Assembly: GCA_963585895.1 (NCBI GenBank)
Contig: OY757939.1
Location: 59,289,009-59,353,008, forward strand
Direction of reading: 5' to 3'
Source of the DNA: Sepioteuthis lessoniana
Taxonomy: Eukaryota > Mollusca > Cephalopoda > Myopsida > Loliginidae
Length of the DNA: 64,000 nucleotides
This document shows positions 1 to 10,722 of this stretch, piece by piece. The position numbers were made by a program, and so were the translations under genes. Each line of letters begins with the position of its first letter. The first letter of the stretch is position 1. Below the pieces are notes generated by a model, which did no database searches, was not told the DNA's origin, and was given only the letters and a program-made list of their open reading frames with translations.

Positions 1-516
1 GGGAGGAGTAAGGAAGTCAATACATCATAGTTGATTGGCCAAAGGGTTAGGGGAAGGTTAGGGTTGCTATGTTGAAGTTTTAAGGGAGTTCAGGAAGAGA
101 TTCCTAGGGAAGAGGCCAGTACTCTTCAAATCGGCTCAGTGGCATTTCCAGCAGGACAATGCACCAGTCTACAACTCCATCCTTATCACAGACTATTCGA
201 GCAAGATGAGCATCAAGACAGTTCCCCACCCTCCCTATAGTCGAGACCTTGCTCCCTGTGACTTTTGGTTATTCCCCAAGCTCAGAGGCTGTCGTTATAA
301 GACAATTGAGTAGATGAAAGAGGCTGTGACGAAGGTCATTGACACGCTCACACAAGAGGACTTCGATGGGGCCTTCCAGAAGTTGTTGGAACGGTACAAC
401 AAGTGCATTACAGCCAGAGGAGATTACTTGGAAGGGGACTAGAGTTTCATGTATGTATAATCAATAAAAGTGGCCATACGGGAAAAGTCTGGGAACTTAT
501 TTAATGATCCTCATAT
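1..516 (+). pseudogene. Mariner family 1, 3' part (transposase relic, cut by window start)
   Basis: Reads as the C-terminal half of a Tc1/mariner transposase: a QQDNAPV block (second catalytic Asp), a DLAPCDFWLFPKL block (third catalytic Asp), then the KEAVTKVIDTLTQEDF and LLERYNKC segments and a stop near 440. A stop codon (tag, about 310) breaks the frame. The end near 516 is a worn copy of the terminal repeat seen at 21820-21864. Just before the transposase block, at 37-70, a GGTTAGG-rich patch marks the same internal deletion as in the copies at 20964 and 38160. It is non-autonomous and dead. Confidence 0.8.
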
Positions 517-529
517 ATACAGCTTAATA

Positions 530-960
530 TGGCATAAGACCACAAATGAGGATCGAACTCATTACGGTAGGAAGGTCCAGCGAGACTAGCCATCTAATTA
601 CTGCCATACATATATAGCAAGGCACCCTCTATTAGTATATACTCGCATAAGTACGCTACTAGATTCAGAATGTGCGTCACTTGGTAAGGGTCGAACTCAC
701 TACGGTAGGAATATTCTACGACAACAGCTTACTAATAACTATTCAATCTCAATGAATCTTTTATTGATATTTATTAAACTTAGCTTAATATTGCAAAAGT
801 TAAAAAAATACGTCAGGTACTCAATGAGGATCGAACTCACAACGATAGGAATTTTTTCCTATACTAGTTTCTACTCAAAAAAGTATCCATTACCTTAAAA
901 CGTCTCAAAGAAACTGGCAACCTTGTAAGTAATAATTACCTATAAGTCGTCTTACTAACA
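530..960 (-). repeat. Three degenerate tRNA-like repeat units
   Basis: The motif gaggatcgaactcactacgg recurs near 547, 686 and 827 with small changes. On the minus strand each reads like a tRNA B box (GAGTTCGATCCTC). The units are about 140 bp apart and AT-rich between. This looks like an eroded tRNA-derived SINE in tandem; no A box is clear. Confidence 0.4.
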
Positions 961-965
961 ACTAC

Positions 966-1073
966 TTCATGAGCCCAGTCGCCTTGGGCTGTAGAATACA
1001 CCGACTGCATCACCGCAGAGAGGTAAGATCCCCCACCCCAGGGAGTGTCATTGATAAGAGAGTTAGCACTGAA
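966..1073 (+). repeat. Family C head fragment
   Basis: Matches the start of family C: ctgtagaatacaccgactgc, the GCAGAGAGGTAAGA segment and a gagtgtcat. It is interrupted by the SINE A insertion at 1074. Family C resumes at 1365, and gttagcac occurs on both sides, which fits a target-site duplication. Confidence 0.6.
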
Positions 1074-1364
1074 TCATATTTACCAACCCCTCCGCTCGGG
1101 CAGGATATGACACAAGGTCAATTTTTAAGCAGAGTTAACAGGTTTGAATTCAGAGTTTTTCTTCTCCTAGACTAGTTGCCTCACCAAGGGTAAAAAACCT
1201 AGTCTGCCCTACTATGTATCCATAGCTGGAAGGAGAATAATTGGATTCATACCTTTCCCAAGGGTATTAGTGCTATGTGAAATGCAATCAGCCTGGTCTA
1301 GGATTTGAACTCGTGTCGCCGTGTCCATTTCCTACGACGATAACCATTACACCACGGGTACCTC
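1074..1364 (-). repeat. SINE A, near full length
   Basis: On the minus strand it begins GGTACCCGTGGTGTAATGG, with an A box TGGTGTAATGG and a B box GAGTTCAAATCC, so the head is tRNA-derived. The central domain follows (ACTAATACCCTTGGGAAAGG, then AGCTATGG). It ends with the conserved GCCCGAGCGGAGGGGTTGG tail and has no poly(A). It is inserted in family C. Confidence 0.85.
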
Positions 1365-1640
1365 CATAGGTGTTAGCACCTAATAGGGACCTATGGGTCA
1401 AACAGAACTAACATTTAAACTGAGACTAAACAAATGACTGGTCCTAAATTTATTTGTTTAAAAAAAGAATTGTTTGATCATTTAACTGTGTGTAAATAAA
1501 TATGTTTAACTGAATTATTAGTGATACACAGTAATATTTGTAACCACTTCACTGTGTGCAAACAAATGATTAATAGTAAATAGAAATATTCGTGTTAGAT
1601 AGAAATACTTGCAATCATTTAACTGTGTACAAAAGAAAGA
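1365..1640 (+). repeat. Family C body
   Basis: Carries gttagcacctaatagggacc and then the AT-rich body with repeats of aactg, tgtaaacaaatg and attgtttga motifs. This is the continuation of the family C copy broken by the SINE A at 1074-1364. Confidence 0.6.
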
Positions 1641-1689
1641 TCTGGGGTACGTTCAACAATGTATCTACAAAATGAGTTTACAAATCATA

Positions 1690-1949
1690 ATATATATGTA
1701 AAAATAGAATTTGGCATTAAATAACCAACAATGGTTTATACGCCATAAAACCCAACCAAACCAAACCAAATCATATATATTCAATATATATGTAAAAACA
1801 GGATTTGGCATTAAATAACCAACAATGTTTGATATACCATAAAACCCAACTGAACCAAATTATATATATTTAATATATATGTAAAAAAAGGATTTGGCAT
1901 TAAATAACCAACAATCTTTGACCTGCTATAAAACCCAACCAAACCAAAT

Positions 1950-1982
<33 letters not shown>

Positions 1983-2225
1983 TGTATAAAGAGGATTTGG
2001 CATTAAATAACCTACAAGATTGATATGCCATAAAACCCAACCAAATCAAATCATACATATTTAATATATATGTAAAAACAAGATTTGGCATTAAATAACC
2101 TACAATGGTTGAAATGTCATAAGACCCAACCAAAACAAATCCTATATATTTAATATATATGTAAAAATAGGATTTGGCATTAAATAACCTACAATGGTTG
2201 ATATGCCATAAAACCCCACCAAACC
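1690..2225 (+). repeat. Tandem array of about 88-bp units made from the family C tail
   Basis: Six head-to-tail units, each with a short TA run, ggatttggcattaaataacc, an ACAATGGTTGATATGCC-like stretch and ataaaacccaaccaaacc. Units differ by several substitutions and in TA length. The unit is the 3' tail of family C. An inverted relative lies at 17308-17670. Confidence 0.85.
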
Positions 2226-2440
2226 AACTACTTCATGGTGAATCGCTAGACATTCAGAGTGATCGCAAAACTCCTCGATTTCAAATAGCCATGACATCAA
2301 AACTTACTGGGATATGTTTATGAATATGGTAACATCACAAACACTAACTCAAAATATTTCTTTTCTCACCAGCAGAATCTATGTGCACTGGAGGGGTACA
2401 CAGAGATGCAGCAGTGAAATCAAAGATGGTGCTCAACTCT

Positions 2441-3540
2441 CAGCAACGTCTTTTATTTTGTTTTTGTTTTTGTTTTTTTGTTTTTGCGCTTACTCTGTAG
2501 ATTTAACTGTTTTAATAATTCATCTCATAACGAGAATTTCTTTGCCACTTGGACAACGCCTATTTTTAAACCTTTTCTTTGAATGCTGCGTTTTTCTTTT
2601 TCATTTAACTTACCTGATGATTTGTGTCATGAATTGGTTCTGCCTTTTTCCTGATTTGTAAGGCGAAAAGATAACATTTCCAAAAGGTCAAGAAAGAATA
2701 CGAAACGTGAACCTTTTCCTTTCAAGTCAACGCCATCTTTAAATTTATGCTTCTTTTCTCTGTGTGTGTGTGTGTGTGTGTGTGTTTCTTTTTTTTGTTT
2801 ATTTATTACCGTAGCTTTTTTTTTAAATTTGTTTCTTGCATTTTATTTTTATTTTTTTCTAAATATTCGCCTTTCTTTTGTTCTTGCTGTATTTATTTGG
2901 GGTTTTTTTTTTTGTAACCTTTTATTCTTGGTTGATTTTTTCTTTCTTCTTGTTTTCCTTCCATCTCTTTCATTATTTTTTTCATTTGCATTATTGCATC
3001 CTGTTATTATTTCGCCTTACTTTATTTATCACACTTTTCTTCTTTTTGTGACCTTCTTCTTTTTCTTTGTTTCTTTCTTTTTCTATACTTCTTTCTTTTC
3101 ATATTTCAATTCTGTTGTTTTCTTTTTTTCTTTTTTTTTCTTTTTTCCTCTTCTTTCTTTTTTTTTCTTTTTTCCTCTTCTTTCTTTTTTTTTCTTTTTT
3201 CCTCTTCTTTCTTTTTTTTTCTTTCATTTTTAATATTCTTTTTATATTTTGCTTTATTCTTTCATTATTCTTCAATTATCCTTTTATTTTTTTTCTTTAT
3301 TTCGATAGTCTTGTTTTCTTTCTTCTTTTTTTTTTCCTTTTTTTTTCATTTCTATCTCTTCCCTTATTTAAAAAAAAAATTTTTTTTTCTCACTTTTCTT
3401 TCATTTCTTCTTGTATTTTTCCCTAAAGAAACAAACATTCCCGTGTTTCAATTTTCACTTCCCCTTTTTTTTTTCTTTCTCTGACATTTTTTCCTTTTAT
3501 TTTGGCTTTTGCGTAATTTTTTTTTTTTTTTTTCAAATCC
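2441..3540. repeat. Long T/C-rich (polypyrimidine) tract
   Basis: Almost all pyrimidine on the + strand over more than 1 kb. It contains (TG)n at 2762-2784 and a roughly 29-bp unit (ttcctcttctttc with poly-T) repeated three or four times at 3120-3225. Long open frames here encode only F/L/S and come from composition, not from genes. Confidence 0.8.
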
Positions 3541-3627
3541 AACAGATCATATTCTGGTCAAGAAACATTTCATATTAACTGCATATTTCCTTTCCCTTTC
3601 GAAGAATGAGCACAAGTTCAGGATGAT

Positions 3628-4022
3628 AAATATTCCTTCTGGAGGAATCAACGCGCCAAAAACAGATATTTTTAATGTGAAATTCAATACAATTAATAAA
3701 TATTCCGGCTGGAAGATAGCAAGGCGTCACTGATAGTCATTCTTTGAGGATATTGAAAGGGGGCACTACTAGATGTTCTTTTCGGAGGATGCGAAGCGGC
3801 AGTAATGGATATTCATTCTAGGGGAAACAAAGCAGAACAAATGGATTTTGTATCTGGAGGATTCTGGGTGATACAAATGGATGTTCTTTTTGGAGGATGT
3901 AAAGTGTATAAGTTCCACTTGGAGGAAGATGCAAGGCGGTACAAATCGATATTCTTTATGGGGAATATAATGTAGCTCTAATAGATATTCTTTCTGGGGG
4001 TTGAAAGGAGGGACAAATCAAT
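3628..4022 (+). repeat. Degenerate minisatellite, about 40-50 bp units
   Basis: Recurring pieces of the form atattctttctggaggatg followed by caaggcggtacaaat appear about eight times with heavy drift. No coding function is seen. Confidence 0.5.
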
Positions 4023-4086
4023 ATGCATTCGTTGTACATATGCTTAATAGTCCAGGTTAAAAGCTCTGTAGGAGTAACTCAAAAAC

Positions 4087-4090
<4 letters not shown>

Positions 4091-4135
<45 letters not shown>

Positions 4136-4470
4136 TCTTTCTTTTCCTTTGTTTTTCTTTTTCAGCCATTATCCTGTTTTATCATTTCTTTACGTTTCTT
4201 TTTTCTTTCTTGCTTATTTATTTTGGCTTACTATCTTTTCGTCTTTTCCTTTTTTAGCCATACTTCTCTCTTTGATTAATTCTTTTTCTATCTTTTTTTT
4301 TTCTTCTGGTGATCAATTCTTCCCTTTTCTTTTCTTTTTTCTTCTGGTGATCAATTCTTCCCTTTTCTTTTCTTTTTTAAGCCTTATTTCTCTCTTTTAT
4401 TCTTTCTTTTTTTTTTTTGGTTTTGATGAGGCGGGGCTATCTTTTCTTCTCTTTTCTTCTTTTACTGTAC
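4091..4470. repeat. (CT)n microsatellite and polypyrimidine tract
   Basis: Pure (CT)n at 4091-4132 runs into a T/C-rich tract. A roughly 38-bp piece (cttctggtgatcaattcttc plus flanks) is duplicated in tandem at about 4300-4380. Confidence 0.75.
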
Positions 4471-4481
4471 CTCTCTATTGC

Positions 4482-5023
4482 CCAATCGGCTGGGGATGTA
4501 GAATTCACCGACTGCATCTCTGCAGAGGAGTAAGATCCACCCCAACGAGTATTCTGGATATGACACTCAACATTCCACTGTCGGCTGGGGCGGTAGAATA
4601 CACCGACTGCACCTCTGCGGAGAGGTAAGACCCCTCAACGAGTGTCCTATATATGACATTAAAACATCTGGTGGTGAGGCTCCAGTATTGCTGGAGCTTT
4701 GGGTAATGCGGAGTACCCCTTCATTAACATCGCTCCAAGATCCGCTCTGGCTCGGAGTGGTAGCACCTGATAGGGTCCTATCTAAAAGACAAATAGAACT
4801 AAAATGTGTCCTCATGTTAAACTGAATTGCTTGAAATGGAACTGTTTTCTATGCTAAACTGAATTGTTTAAAATAGAACTGTTTTAAAATTTAAAGTGTA
4901 AACGAAACCTATACTTATACTAAACTGAATTGTTTGATATTGAATTGTTTATATGTATAAAATGGATTTGGCGTTTAATAACCTACAATTGCTTCTTTGC
5001 CATAAAACCAAACCAAACCAAAC
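4482..5023 (+). repeat. Family C: one truncated copy, then one full-length copy
   Basis: A head fragment at 4482-4579 is followed by a full copy at about 4580-5023. The full copy runs from gtcggctggggcggtagaat through the hairpin blocks (ctccagtattgctggagc, ctctggctcggagtggtag) and the attgtttgaaat body repeats. It ends with the tail (GATTTGGCGTTTAATAACC, then CCATAAAACCAAACCAAACC). It is a good reference copy of the family. Confidence 0.8.
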
Positions 5024-5029
5024 TAATAT

Positions 5030-5137
5030 ACGTCTCTATTTGATTTTTTCTTTTTCTTTCTTTGTTCTTTCTTTTAGCTGGTTATCTTTTCTCTTTTCTA
5101 CTTTAGTTATACCTCTCTCTCTCTTTCTCTCACTCTA

Positions 5138-5168
<31 letters not shown>

Positions 5169-5995
5169 CATTCTTTTATTTTCTTTCTTTTAGCTTGCCA
5201 TCTTTTCTTTTTTCTTGTTTAGCTATAATTCTCTATTTTATTCTATCTTTTGTCTTTCATTCTTTCTTCTCTTTTTGGATACTATCGTTTTTCCCTTCCT
5301 TCTTTAGCCATTAATTTCTTTTGTCCTTTCTTTCTTTTGAATATTTTTATCTATCTATTTATTTATTTATTTACTTATTTATTTATTTCGGCTTAACATT
5401 CATTTTCCTTTTTTCTTTCTTTTTCTTTAATTTTTCTTTTTATCTTTCTTTCTTTCTTTTCTCTTCTCATCCTTTTTCACAATTGTTTAGCCGTCTTTTT
5501 TTCTTCCCTTTATTCTTTTTCCATTCTATTTCTTTCTTTCTTTCTTTCTTTGTTGTTCTCGTTCTTTAATTTTTTCCCTAAGATTTCATGTCTTTTGCCA
5601 ACACCTGTCTTTCTTTTTTTTCTTTCTTTTTTCTTTCTTCTAAATTCATTCCCTATCATATTCTTGAAAAGTTTCTAATCAATTCCGGTTATTCTATTTT
5701 GTTTTGTTTTTATTCTTCCTTATCATTTTTTATTACTTACAAATCCTTTTTCTTCATTCATTTCTCTTCTTTTCTTTTTCATTTTTCCTTTTACTTTTTT
5801 CTTGTTTTTCTCATTCAGCTTCATTTAATTTTTCCAGCCTCTTATTCTTTCGTCCTATTCTACTTCCTTTTTTTTTCTTTTTTTCATTTTTTTTTTTTTT
5901 TCATATTTGTAATTTCCTTCCGTTTATTTTCGTTCCTTTATCCATTTTAGTTTGTTTTTCTTCTTCCCTCCTGTTCAAATTCCACAACTTGCCAT
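5030..5995. repeat. Polypyrimidine tract with (TA)n and ATTT repeats
   Basis: T/C-rich for nearly 1 kb, with ctctctct and tatatata at about 5115-5168 and a TTTA-type repeat at 5345-5390. No gene content. Confidence 0.75.
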
Positions 5996-6171
5996 AACTA
6001 ATTTGTATATCTTCTGCAAAATTATATCACCCGGAAAAAGATGGCACACCCTTAGCAATGTGTAAAGATGGACAATTTTTTCTTTCAATCTTCCAGTTAC
6101 ACAATATTCTTCAGACTTTTTCGGTCATTCATTTTCACTTTCACTCACTCTCCTTTTCTCTCCTAACACCA

Positions 6172-6175
6172 CCCC

Positions 6176-6230
<55 letters not shown>
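6172..6230. repeat. (TA)n microsatellite
   Basis: An alternating TA run with one ttt interruption. Confidence 0.95.
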
Positions 6231-6231
<1 letters not shown>

Positions 6232-6461
6232 AATAAATACAGGGAAAATATCTTCCATATATAAATACAACCTTAATAATTTTCTGAAGAAAATTAATCC
6301 TCTTACAAGAAATATACCAGGATTTTATTTTTTCCGCAAGATGGTTTAACAATCATAACGGGGGTCATTAGATATTATTTACTACCAAACTCTACCCACA
6401 GAAATTCAAAAATCTCTTTTATAAGTATATATATGAAATATATATATATTGACATTATGGT

Positions 6462-7085
6462 TAGTTGGTTGGTTGTTTAGGTTTTGTTGCATATCAACCT
6501 TTGTAGGTTATTTAACGCCAAATCCTTTTTATACAAATAATCAGTTCTTTTTCAGACAATTCAGTTTAGCATGAGTACACAATTTAATTGTTAAAAACAT
6601 TTCTATTTCAAACTATTCAGTTTAGTCAAACAGTTCTAATTCAAACAATTCAGTTTAGCGTAAGTACAGTTTCAATGTTAAAACAGTTCTATTTTTATAA
6701 ATTCAGTTTAACGTAACTACAGTTTCAATGTCAAAAACAGTTCTATTTCGAGCTATTCAGTTTTGCATAAGTACGCAGTTTAAATGTCAAAACAGTTCAG
6801 TTTAGCTTAAATACGCTATTTAAATGCAAAAGCAGTAAACTCTTAAAACTATAGTTAAGTTCTCTTGAACCGATAAATAGGATCCTATCAGGTGCTACCA
6901 CTCCGGGTCAGACTGGATCTGTGAGCGATGGTAATGATAGGGGTACTCCGCATTCCCCAAAGTTCCAGCATCAATGCAACCTCACCATCAGAATGTTAAG
7001 TGTCATATATCCTGGACGCTCATTGGGTGGGGTGTATTAACCCCAGAGATGTAGTCGGAGTAATCTACAGCCCCGGCCGACTGGC
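6462..7085 (-). repeat. Family C, long copy
   Basis: Starts on the + strand with the inverted tail (GCATATCAACCTTTGTAGG, then GGTTATTTAACGCCAAATCC). A long body follows with about six repeats of CAGTTCTATTTCAAACAATTC-like units. It ends with the hairpin head (ggtgctaccactccgggtca, ctacagccccggccgactgg). Confidence 0.8.
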
Positions 7086-7121
7086 CAAATGTTATGGTTA
7101 AAAATTATATATATATATAAG

Positions 7122-7388
7122 TAAAGTAAGTAAAGTTGGCGACCGTAGTCGAGGGTGACCAGAAGGCTCCCTTTTCAATAGCTACTACACCGAGGTGTAG
7201 GGGAGGGCGCTACTCCTTTCCCTGGATTGCTCCACTTTACCCTCGATACCTACCTTATATTGCTGAGTGTTAAGCAAGGAAGTATCAAGTACCATTTTTA
7301 AAGTCTTTGGTATGACGCGACCTGGGATTGAACCCAAGTCTCCCGGGCCATTGGCGAACACTCTACCCACTAGGCCAATGAGCCGGTT
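7122..7388 (-). repeat. SINE B, full length
   Basis: On the minus strand it starts AACCGGCTCATTGGCCTAG, with an A box TGGCCTAGTGGG and a B box GGTTCAATCCC, so it is tRNA-derived. The body (CTTTAAAAATGGTACTTGA and so on) ends GGTCGCCAACTTTACTTAC. Both flanks are TA repeats. Confidence 0.85.
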
Positions 7389-7593
7389 ATATATATATAT
7401 ATATATTGTTTTGCTCTTAATCAAGTATCGCGTAATACTTTTTAATTAAATAAGAAAATCAATGCTATCTAGTTTGAAAATAGATAATGTATGATAATAT
7501 TTGTTCTAATTGTATAATGTTCAGCAAGAAATAATAAAAACACAAATATCTTAAGTTTAGAAAAAAATAGACTTTTTATAAAAGATTCGTTGG

Positions 7594-7596
<3 letters not shown>

Positions 7597-7648
<52 letters not shown>
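7597..7648. repeat. (TA)n microsatellite
   Basis: An uninterrupted TA run of about 50 bp. Confidence 0.95.
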
Positions 7649-7653
<5 letters not shown>

Positions 7654-7912
7654 TATGAAAAAACGAAATATTCTGATGATATACTTTTCTATATAGTTTC
7701 ATTTTTCTGTTGAAAATATTTTTCGGGTGAAGCATTTTAACATCTGCAATTAATCACAATGAAGATGGGTTTTTGGGTTGTTTTTTTTTTTAAATTGAAG
7801 CACTGAATGTTTCATTTAAAGATTTCTTTATACTTGAAACTTTTAGTAAACGTGACAATATGCTATTTATTTTAGGTTTTGTCTTGATTTCAGAAAAAAA
7901 TAGTTTTTATAA

Positions 7913-7913
<1 letters not shown>

Positions 7914-7957
<44 letters not shown>

Positions 7958-7981
7958 TTTGTGTGTGTGTGTGTGTGTGTG
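7914..7981. repeat. (TA)n followed by (TG)n
   Basis: A TA run of about 40 bp, a short spacer, then gtgtgtgt. The AT-rich sequence from 7650 to 8366 holds nothing else I recognise. Confidence 0.9.
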
Positions 7982-8366
7982 TTCATACCAAAATCTTGTT
8001 TATATCAGTTATGTTTATTGTGAAAGAGTTAATTAATTAGGTGTTTATGTCTAAATGTTCATTGCATTTAGAAACAAACAAACAAAAAAACAGTTATAAA
8101 ATTTCCATGTTAATAACGTCTATTCACGTTTTTCTTTGTGAATAAATTTTACACATGAAAGGATTGCCCAATTAAAAAAAGAGATTCCTTCGTAGATGTT
8201 AATTATAACATTTAGTCCTAATTATAAAAATAGTCTTTAATTAACTTTCTGGTATTTATCGCTATATTCAATCTTTATTATAAATGTCTAATTGGCTTTA
8301 AAAGTTAATTGCTATCGTCGTCGTTGTTATTATTATCAACTATTGTTATTAAACGAAAGTTCATTA

Positions 8367-8545
8367 AACACTTTACAAATAAAGACGAAATATCATAAAA
8401 CTTTATTTGGCAAAAAACATTAAACCTTTCTATTTAATCCAGGCTTTTTTAGAGTTCAAAAGGCCCGATTTCCACAAAAAGCTACAAGCATTGTAAAGTT
8501 CTGTAATCACACACTCACACACGCGCACGTGCGCACACAAACACA

Positions 8546-8641
<96 letters not shown>

Positions 8642-8938
8642 ATGCTAAACTACATTTCATGGCAAGGTTTCAGTTCTATAGCCTTGAGTAGTGTGAAGTA
8701 AACTTTCATGGCATTACTCTCAGATCCACTCCAGGTCAGAGTGGAGTACCTGTTAGAGATACATCTTTGGGTTAAACACTTTACAAATAAAGAAAAAATG
8801 GCATAAAAACTTTATTTGACAAAAATCATTATACCTTTCTACTTAATCCAGTGTTTTTTTTTTTTTTCAGTTTTCAAAAAGCCCTATTTACACAAAAAGA
8901 CACAACAAGCAATGTAAAGTCCTGGAATCACACACACA
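8367..8938 (+). repeat. Direct duplication of about 155 bp around (TA)n/(TG)n and a family C remnant
   Basis: The segment from aacactttacaaataaagac to about 8520 recurs at 8774-8938 with point changes and an expanded poly-T. Between them lie (TA)n/(TG)n at 8549-8640 and a worn family C piece at 8640-8765 (CTCAGATCCACTCCAGGTC and following). The layout suggests a local segmental duplication. Confidence 0.7.
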
Positions 8939-8949
8939 AAGAGAGATAT

Positions 8950-9200
8950 ATAAGTAAAATAAAGTCGAGAGTAACCTGAAGGCTCCTTTTTCAATAGCTA
9001 CTACACGGAGGTGTAGGAAAGGACACTACTCCTATCCCTGGATTGCTCCACTTTACCCTTGATACAAACCTTATAATGCTGAGTGTCAAGCATGTAGGTA
9101 TCAAGTACCATTTTTAAAGTCTTTGGTATGACCCAACCTGGGATTGAACCCCGGTCTCCCAGACCATTGGCGAACACTCTACCCTCCAGGCAAATGAGAC
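8950..9200 (-). repeat. SINE B copy
   Basis: Same family as 7122-7388. It carries ggctcctttttcaatagcta at the + strand start and the inverted B box region (gggattgaaccccggtctcc) near the end. The last bases of its tRNA head are eroded, and it abuts SINE A at 9208. Confidence 0.8.
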
Positions 9201-9207
9201 ATATACA

Positions 9208-9420
9208 GGAGGTGCCTGTGGTGTAATGTTTATCGTCGTAGGAAATGGACACGGCGACACGAGTTCAAATCTTGGACGAGACTAACTGCATTTCACATAA
9301 CACTAATACCCTTGGAAAAGGTATGAATCCAGCTATGGGTAAATAGTAGGACAGACTAGGTTCTTCAGCCTTGGTGAGGCAACTAGTCTAGAAGAAGGAA
9401 AACTCTGAATTCAACCCGGC
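9208..9420 (+). repeat. SINE A copy, 3' truncated
   Basis: Head ggtgcctgtggtgtaatg, B box gagttcaaatcttgg, central domain ACTAATACCCTTGG. It stops in the ctctgaattcaacccgg segment and continues into (TG)n instead of the normal tail. A 13-base stretch of the central domain (attattctccctc) is missing. Confidence 0.8.
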
Positions 9421-9439
9421 TGTGTGCGTGTGTGTGTGT

Positions 9440-9760
9440 GTGATTCTTAACAACATTTGATGGTGAGGCTCCAGTTCTAAAACACTTAGGAGTGTGGAGT
9501 AAATCTTCATCACCATTACTCACATGTTTACACTGACCTGGCGTGCTAGGACTTGTCAAAAACAGTTCTATTTCGAGTAATTCAGTTTAGTATAAGTACG
9601 CAGTTTAAATTTCAAAACAAAATACGTAGTTTAAATGCAAAAACAGTAAACTCTCGAAACTACAGTTAAGTTCTCTTGGACCCATAGAGAGAACCCTATA
9701 AGGTGCTACCACTCCGGAGCAGGGAGGACCTGGGAGCGATGACAGATCCTTCGCCAGAAA
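9440..9760. repeat. Two family C pieces in opposite orientation
   Basis: 9440-9555 is a worn + strand piece (gatggtgaggctccagttct). 9557-9760 is a minus-strand piece with the body and the ggtgctaccactccggagc block. Confidence 0.6.
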
Positions 9761-9861
9761 GCTCAACCCACATGGGGGAGCGTATATATTGTCATCCACA
9801 GACAGACTGTTTCGTCATATATATATATATATATATATTGATACATACAAATATGATGGAT

Positions 9862-10037
9862 AAGCATTTAAATTTCCTTCGCTTGCGGTAGTCTGCTCGT
9901 GGCTGAGTGGTAGAATCTTGGATTGCCGTTTGAGTCGAATGAGTTTCGATCCCAATTTCGGGAATCCAGACTGTGTAGTCACACTGAAGAGTTCTGATAG
10001 AATGGGACACGTCTGTCCTGTGGAGGGCAATAGATAT
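9862..10037 (+). repeat. SINE F copy 1: tRNA head plus decayed hammerhead
   Basis: Begins TTTAAATTTCCTTCGCTTGC. A box TGGCTGAGTGG is a perfect fit, and the B box region is gagtttcgatccc. It shares its layout with the copy at 57596. The ribozyme part at about 9979-10024 keeps CUGAAGA and a five-pair stem II (GUUCU/AGAAU). The GAAA core is changed to GGGA and stem III no longer closes, so it is probably inactive. Confidence 0.7.
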
Positions 10038-10044
10038 ATATAAG

Positions 10045-10572
10045 AGAGTCAAAAGTTTTGCAATATTTTGGTAATGTGGGGCATCATTCGGCAGGTCCAG
10101 TGAAGGTGATGAATCACACTGAACTGTAAGATACCGAGATCGTCTGATACTCTCCAAGCGTTATTGACCAAATTTGCCTTTAGGACATGAAAAGTTCAAC
10201 CTTAGAATCCAGGGGTTTAGGGCAAAATGACCTTGGCTGATCGTCGAGGCTCTTGAAACTCAAGCGACATTTCTTGAACCACCTGGTTACTGTATTGTGA
10301 TTATCTTCGCATTCACCTTTCGCGCAAGAAATGTTTTGGTTATTTCCGCGTCGTTAAGGCATTAAGTTCCCAAATTAGTCTACGTTGCATGTTCACCTCT
10401 AAAGCTTTCAAATCATAAACAAAATGAAGCAATGCACAACGTGTCAGCGCACCAACTGCCACGATACTACCAACTACACCGAGTACCTACAACAGATTGA
10501 ATTGCTTTGGTCACGTGATATACGCCTCACAACCAGACACATACCAAAATATTGCAAAGCTTTTGACTCGCC
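10045..10572 (-). mobile_element. Third mariner-type relic (short, N-terminal part only)
   Basis: Ends are inverted: gtcaaaagttttgcaatatt at the left and aatattgcaaagcttttgac at the right. On the minus strand the inside still reads like the N-terminal helix-turn-helix part of a mariner transposase (RWFKKCRLSFKSLDDQPRS), broken by stops. The catalytic part is gone, so this is a deleted, MITE-like copy. Confidence 0.7.
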
Positions 10573-10602
10573 GTGTGTGTGTGTCTGTCTGTGTGTCAGT
10601 TG

Positions 10603-10722
10603 ATCATATTTACCAACCCCTCCGCTCGGGCAGGATATGACATAAGGTCAATTTTTAAGCGGAGTTTAACAGGTTTGAATTCAGAGTTTTCCTTCTCCTA
10701 GACTAGTTGCCTCACCAAGGCT
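10603..10722 (-). repeat. SINE A, 3' part
   Basis: Contains the inverted tail (ccaacccctccgctcgggca) through CTAGACTAGTTGCCTCACC. The tRNA head is absent. (TG)n flanks both sides. Confidence 0.8.

Noticed and set aside
1690-2225. CRISPR-like regular repeats
   Set aside because: The whole unit repeats, with no unique spacers, and the unit is a SINE tail. The other arrays (30585, 48751, 51538) are likewise plain tandem repeats in a eukaryotic genome.
2611-2640. CTGATGA in unique sequence
   Set aside because: No stem II or GAAA follows at a suitable distance.
2766-5997. Several open frames of 80-200 codons rich in F, L and S, resembling membrane proteins
   Set aside because: They lie wholly in polypyrimidine DNA. 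Such composition has few stops in this orientation and gives false hydrophobic proteins.
6100-6170. TCTTCAG on the minus strand with a nearby GAAA
   Set aside because: Stem II and stem I do not pair.
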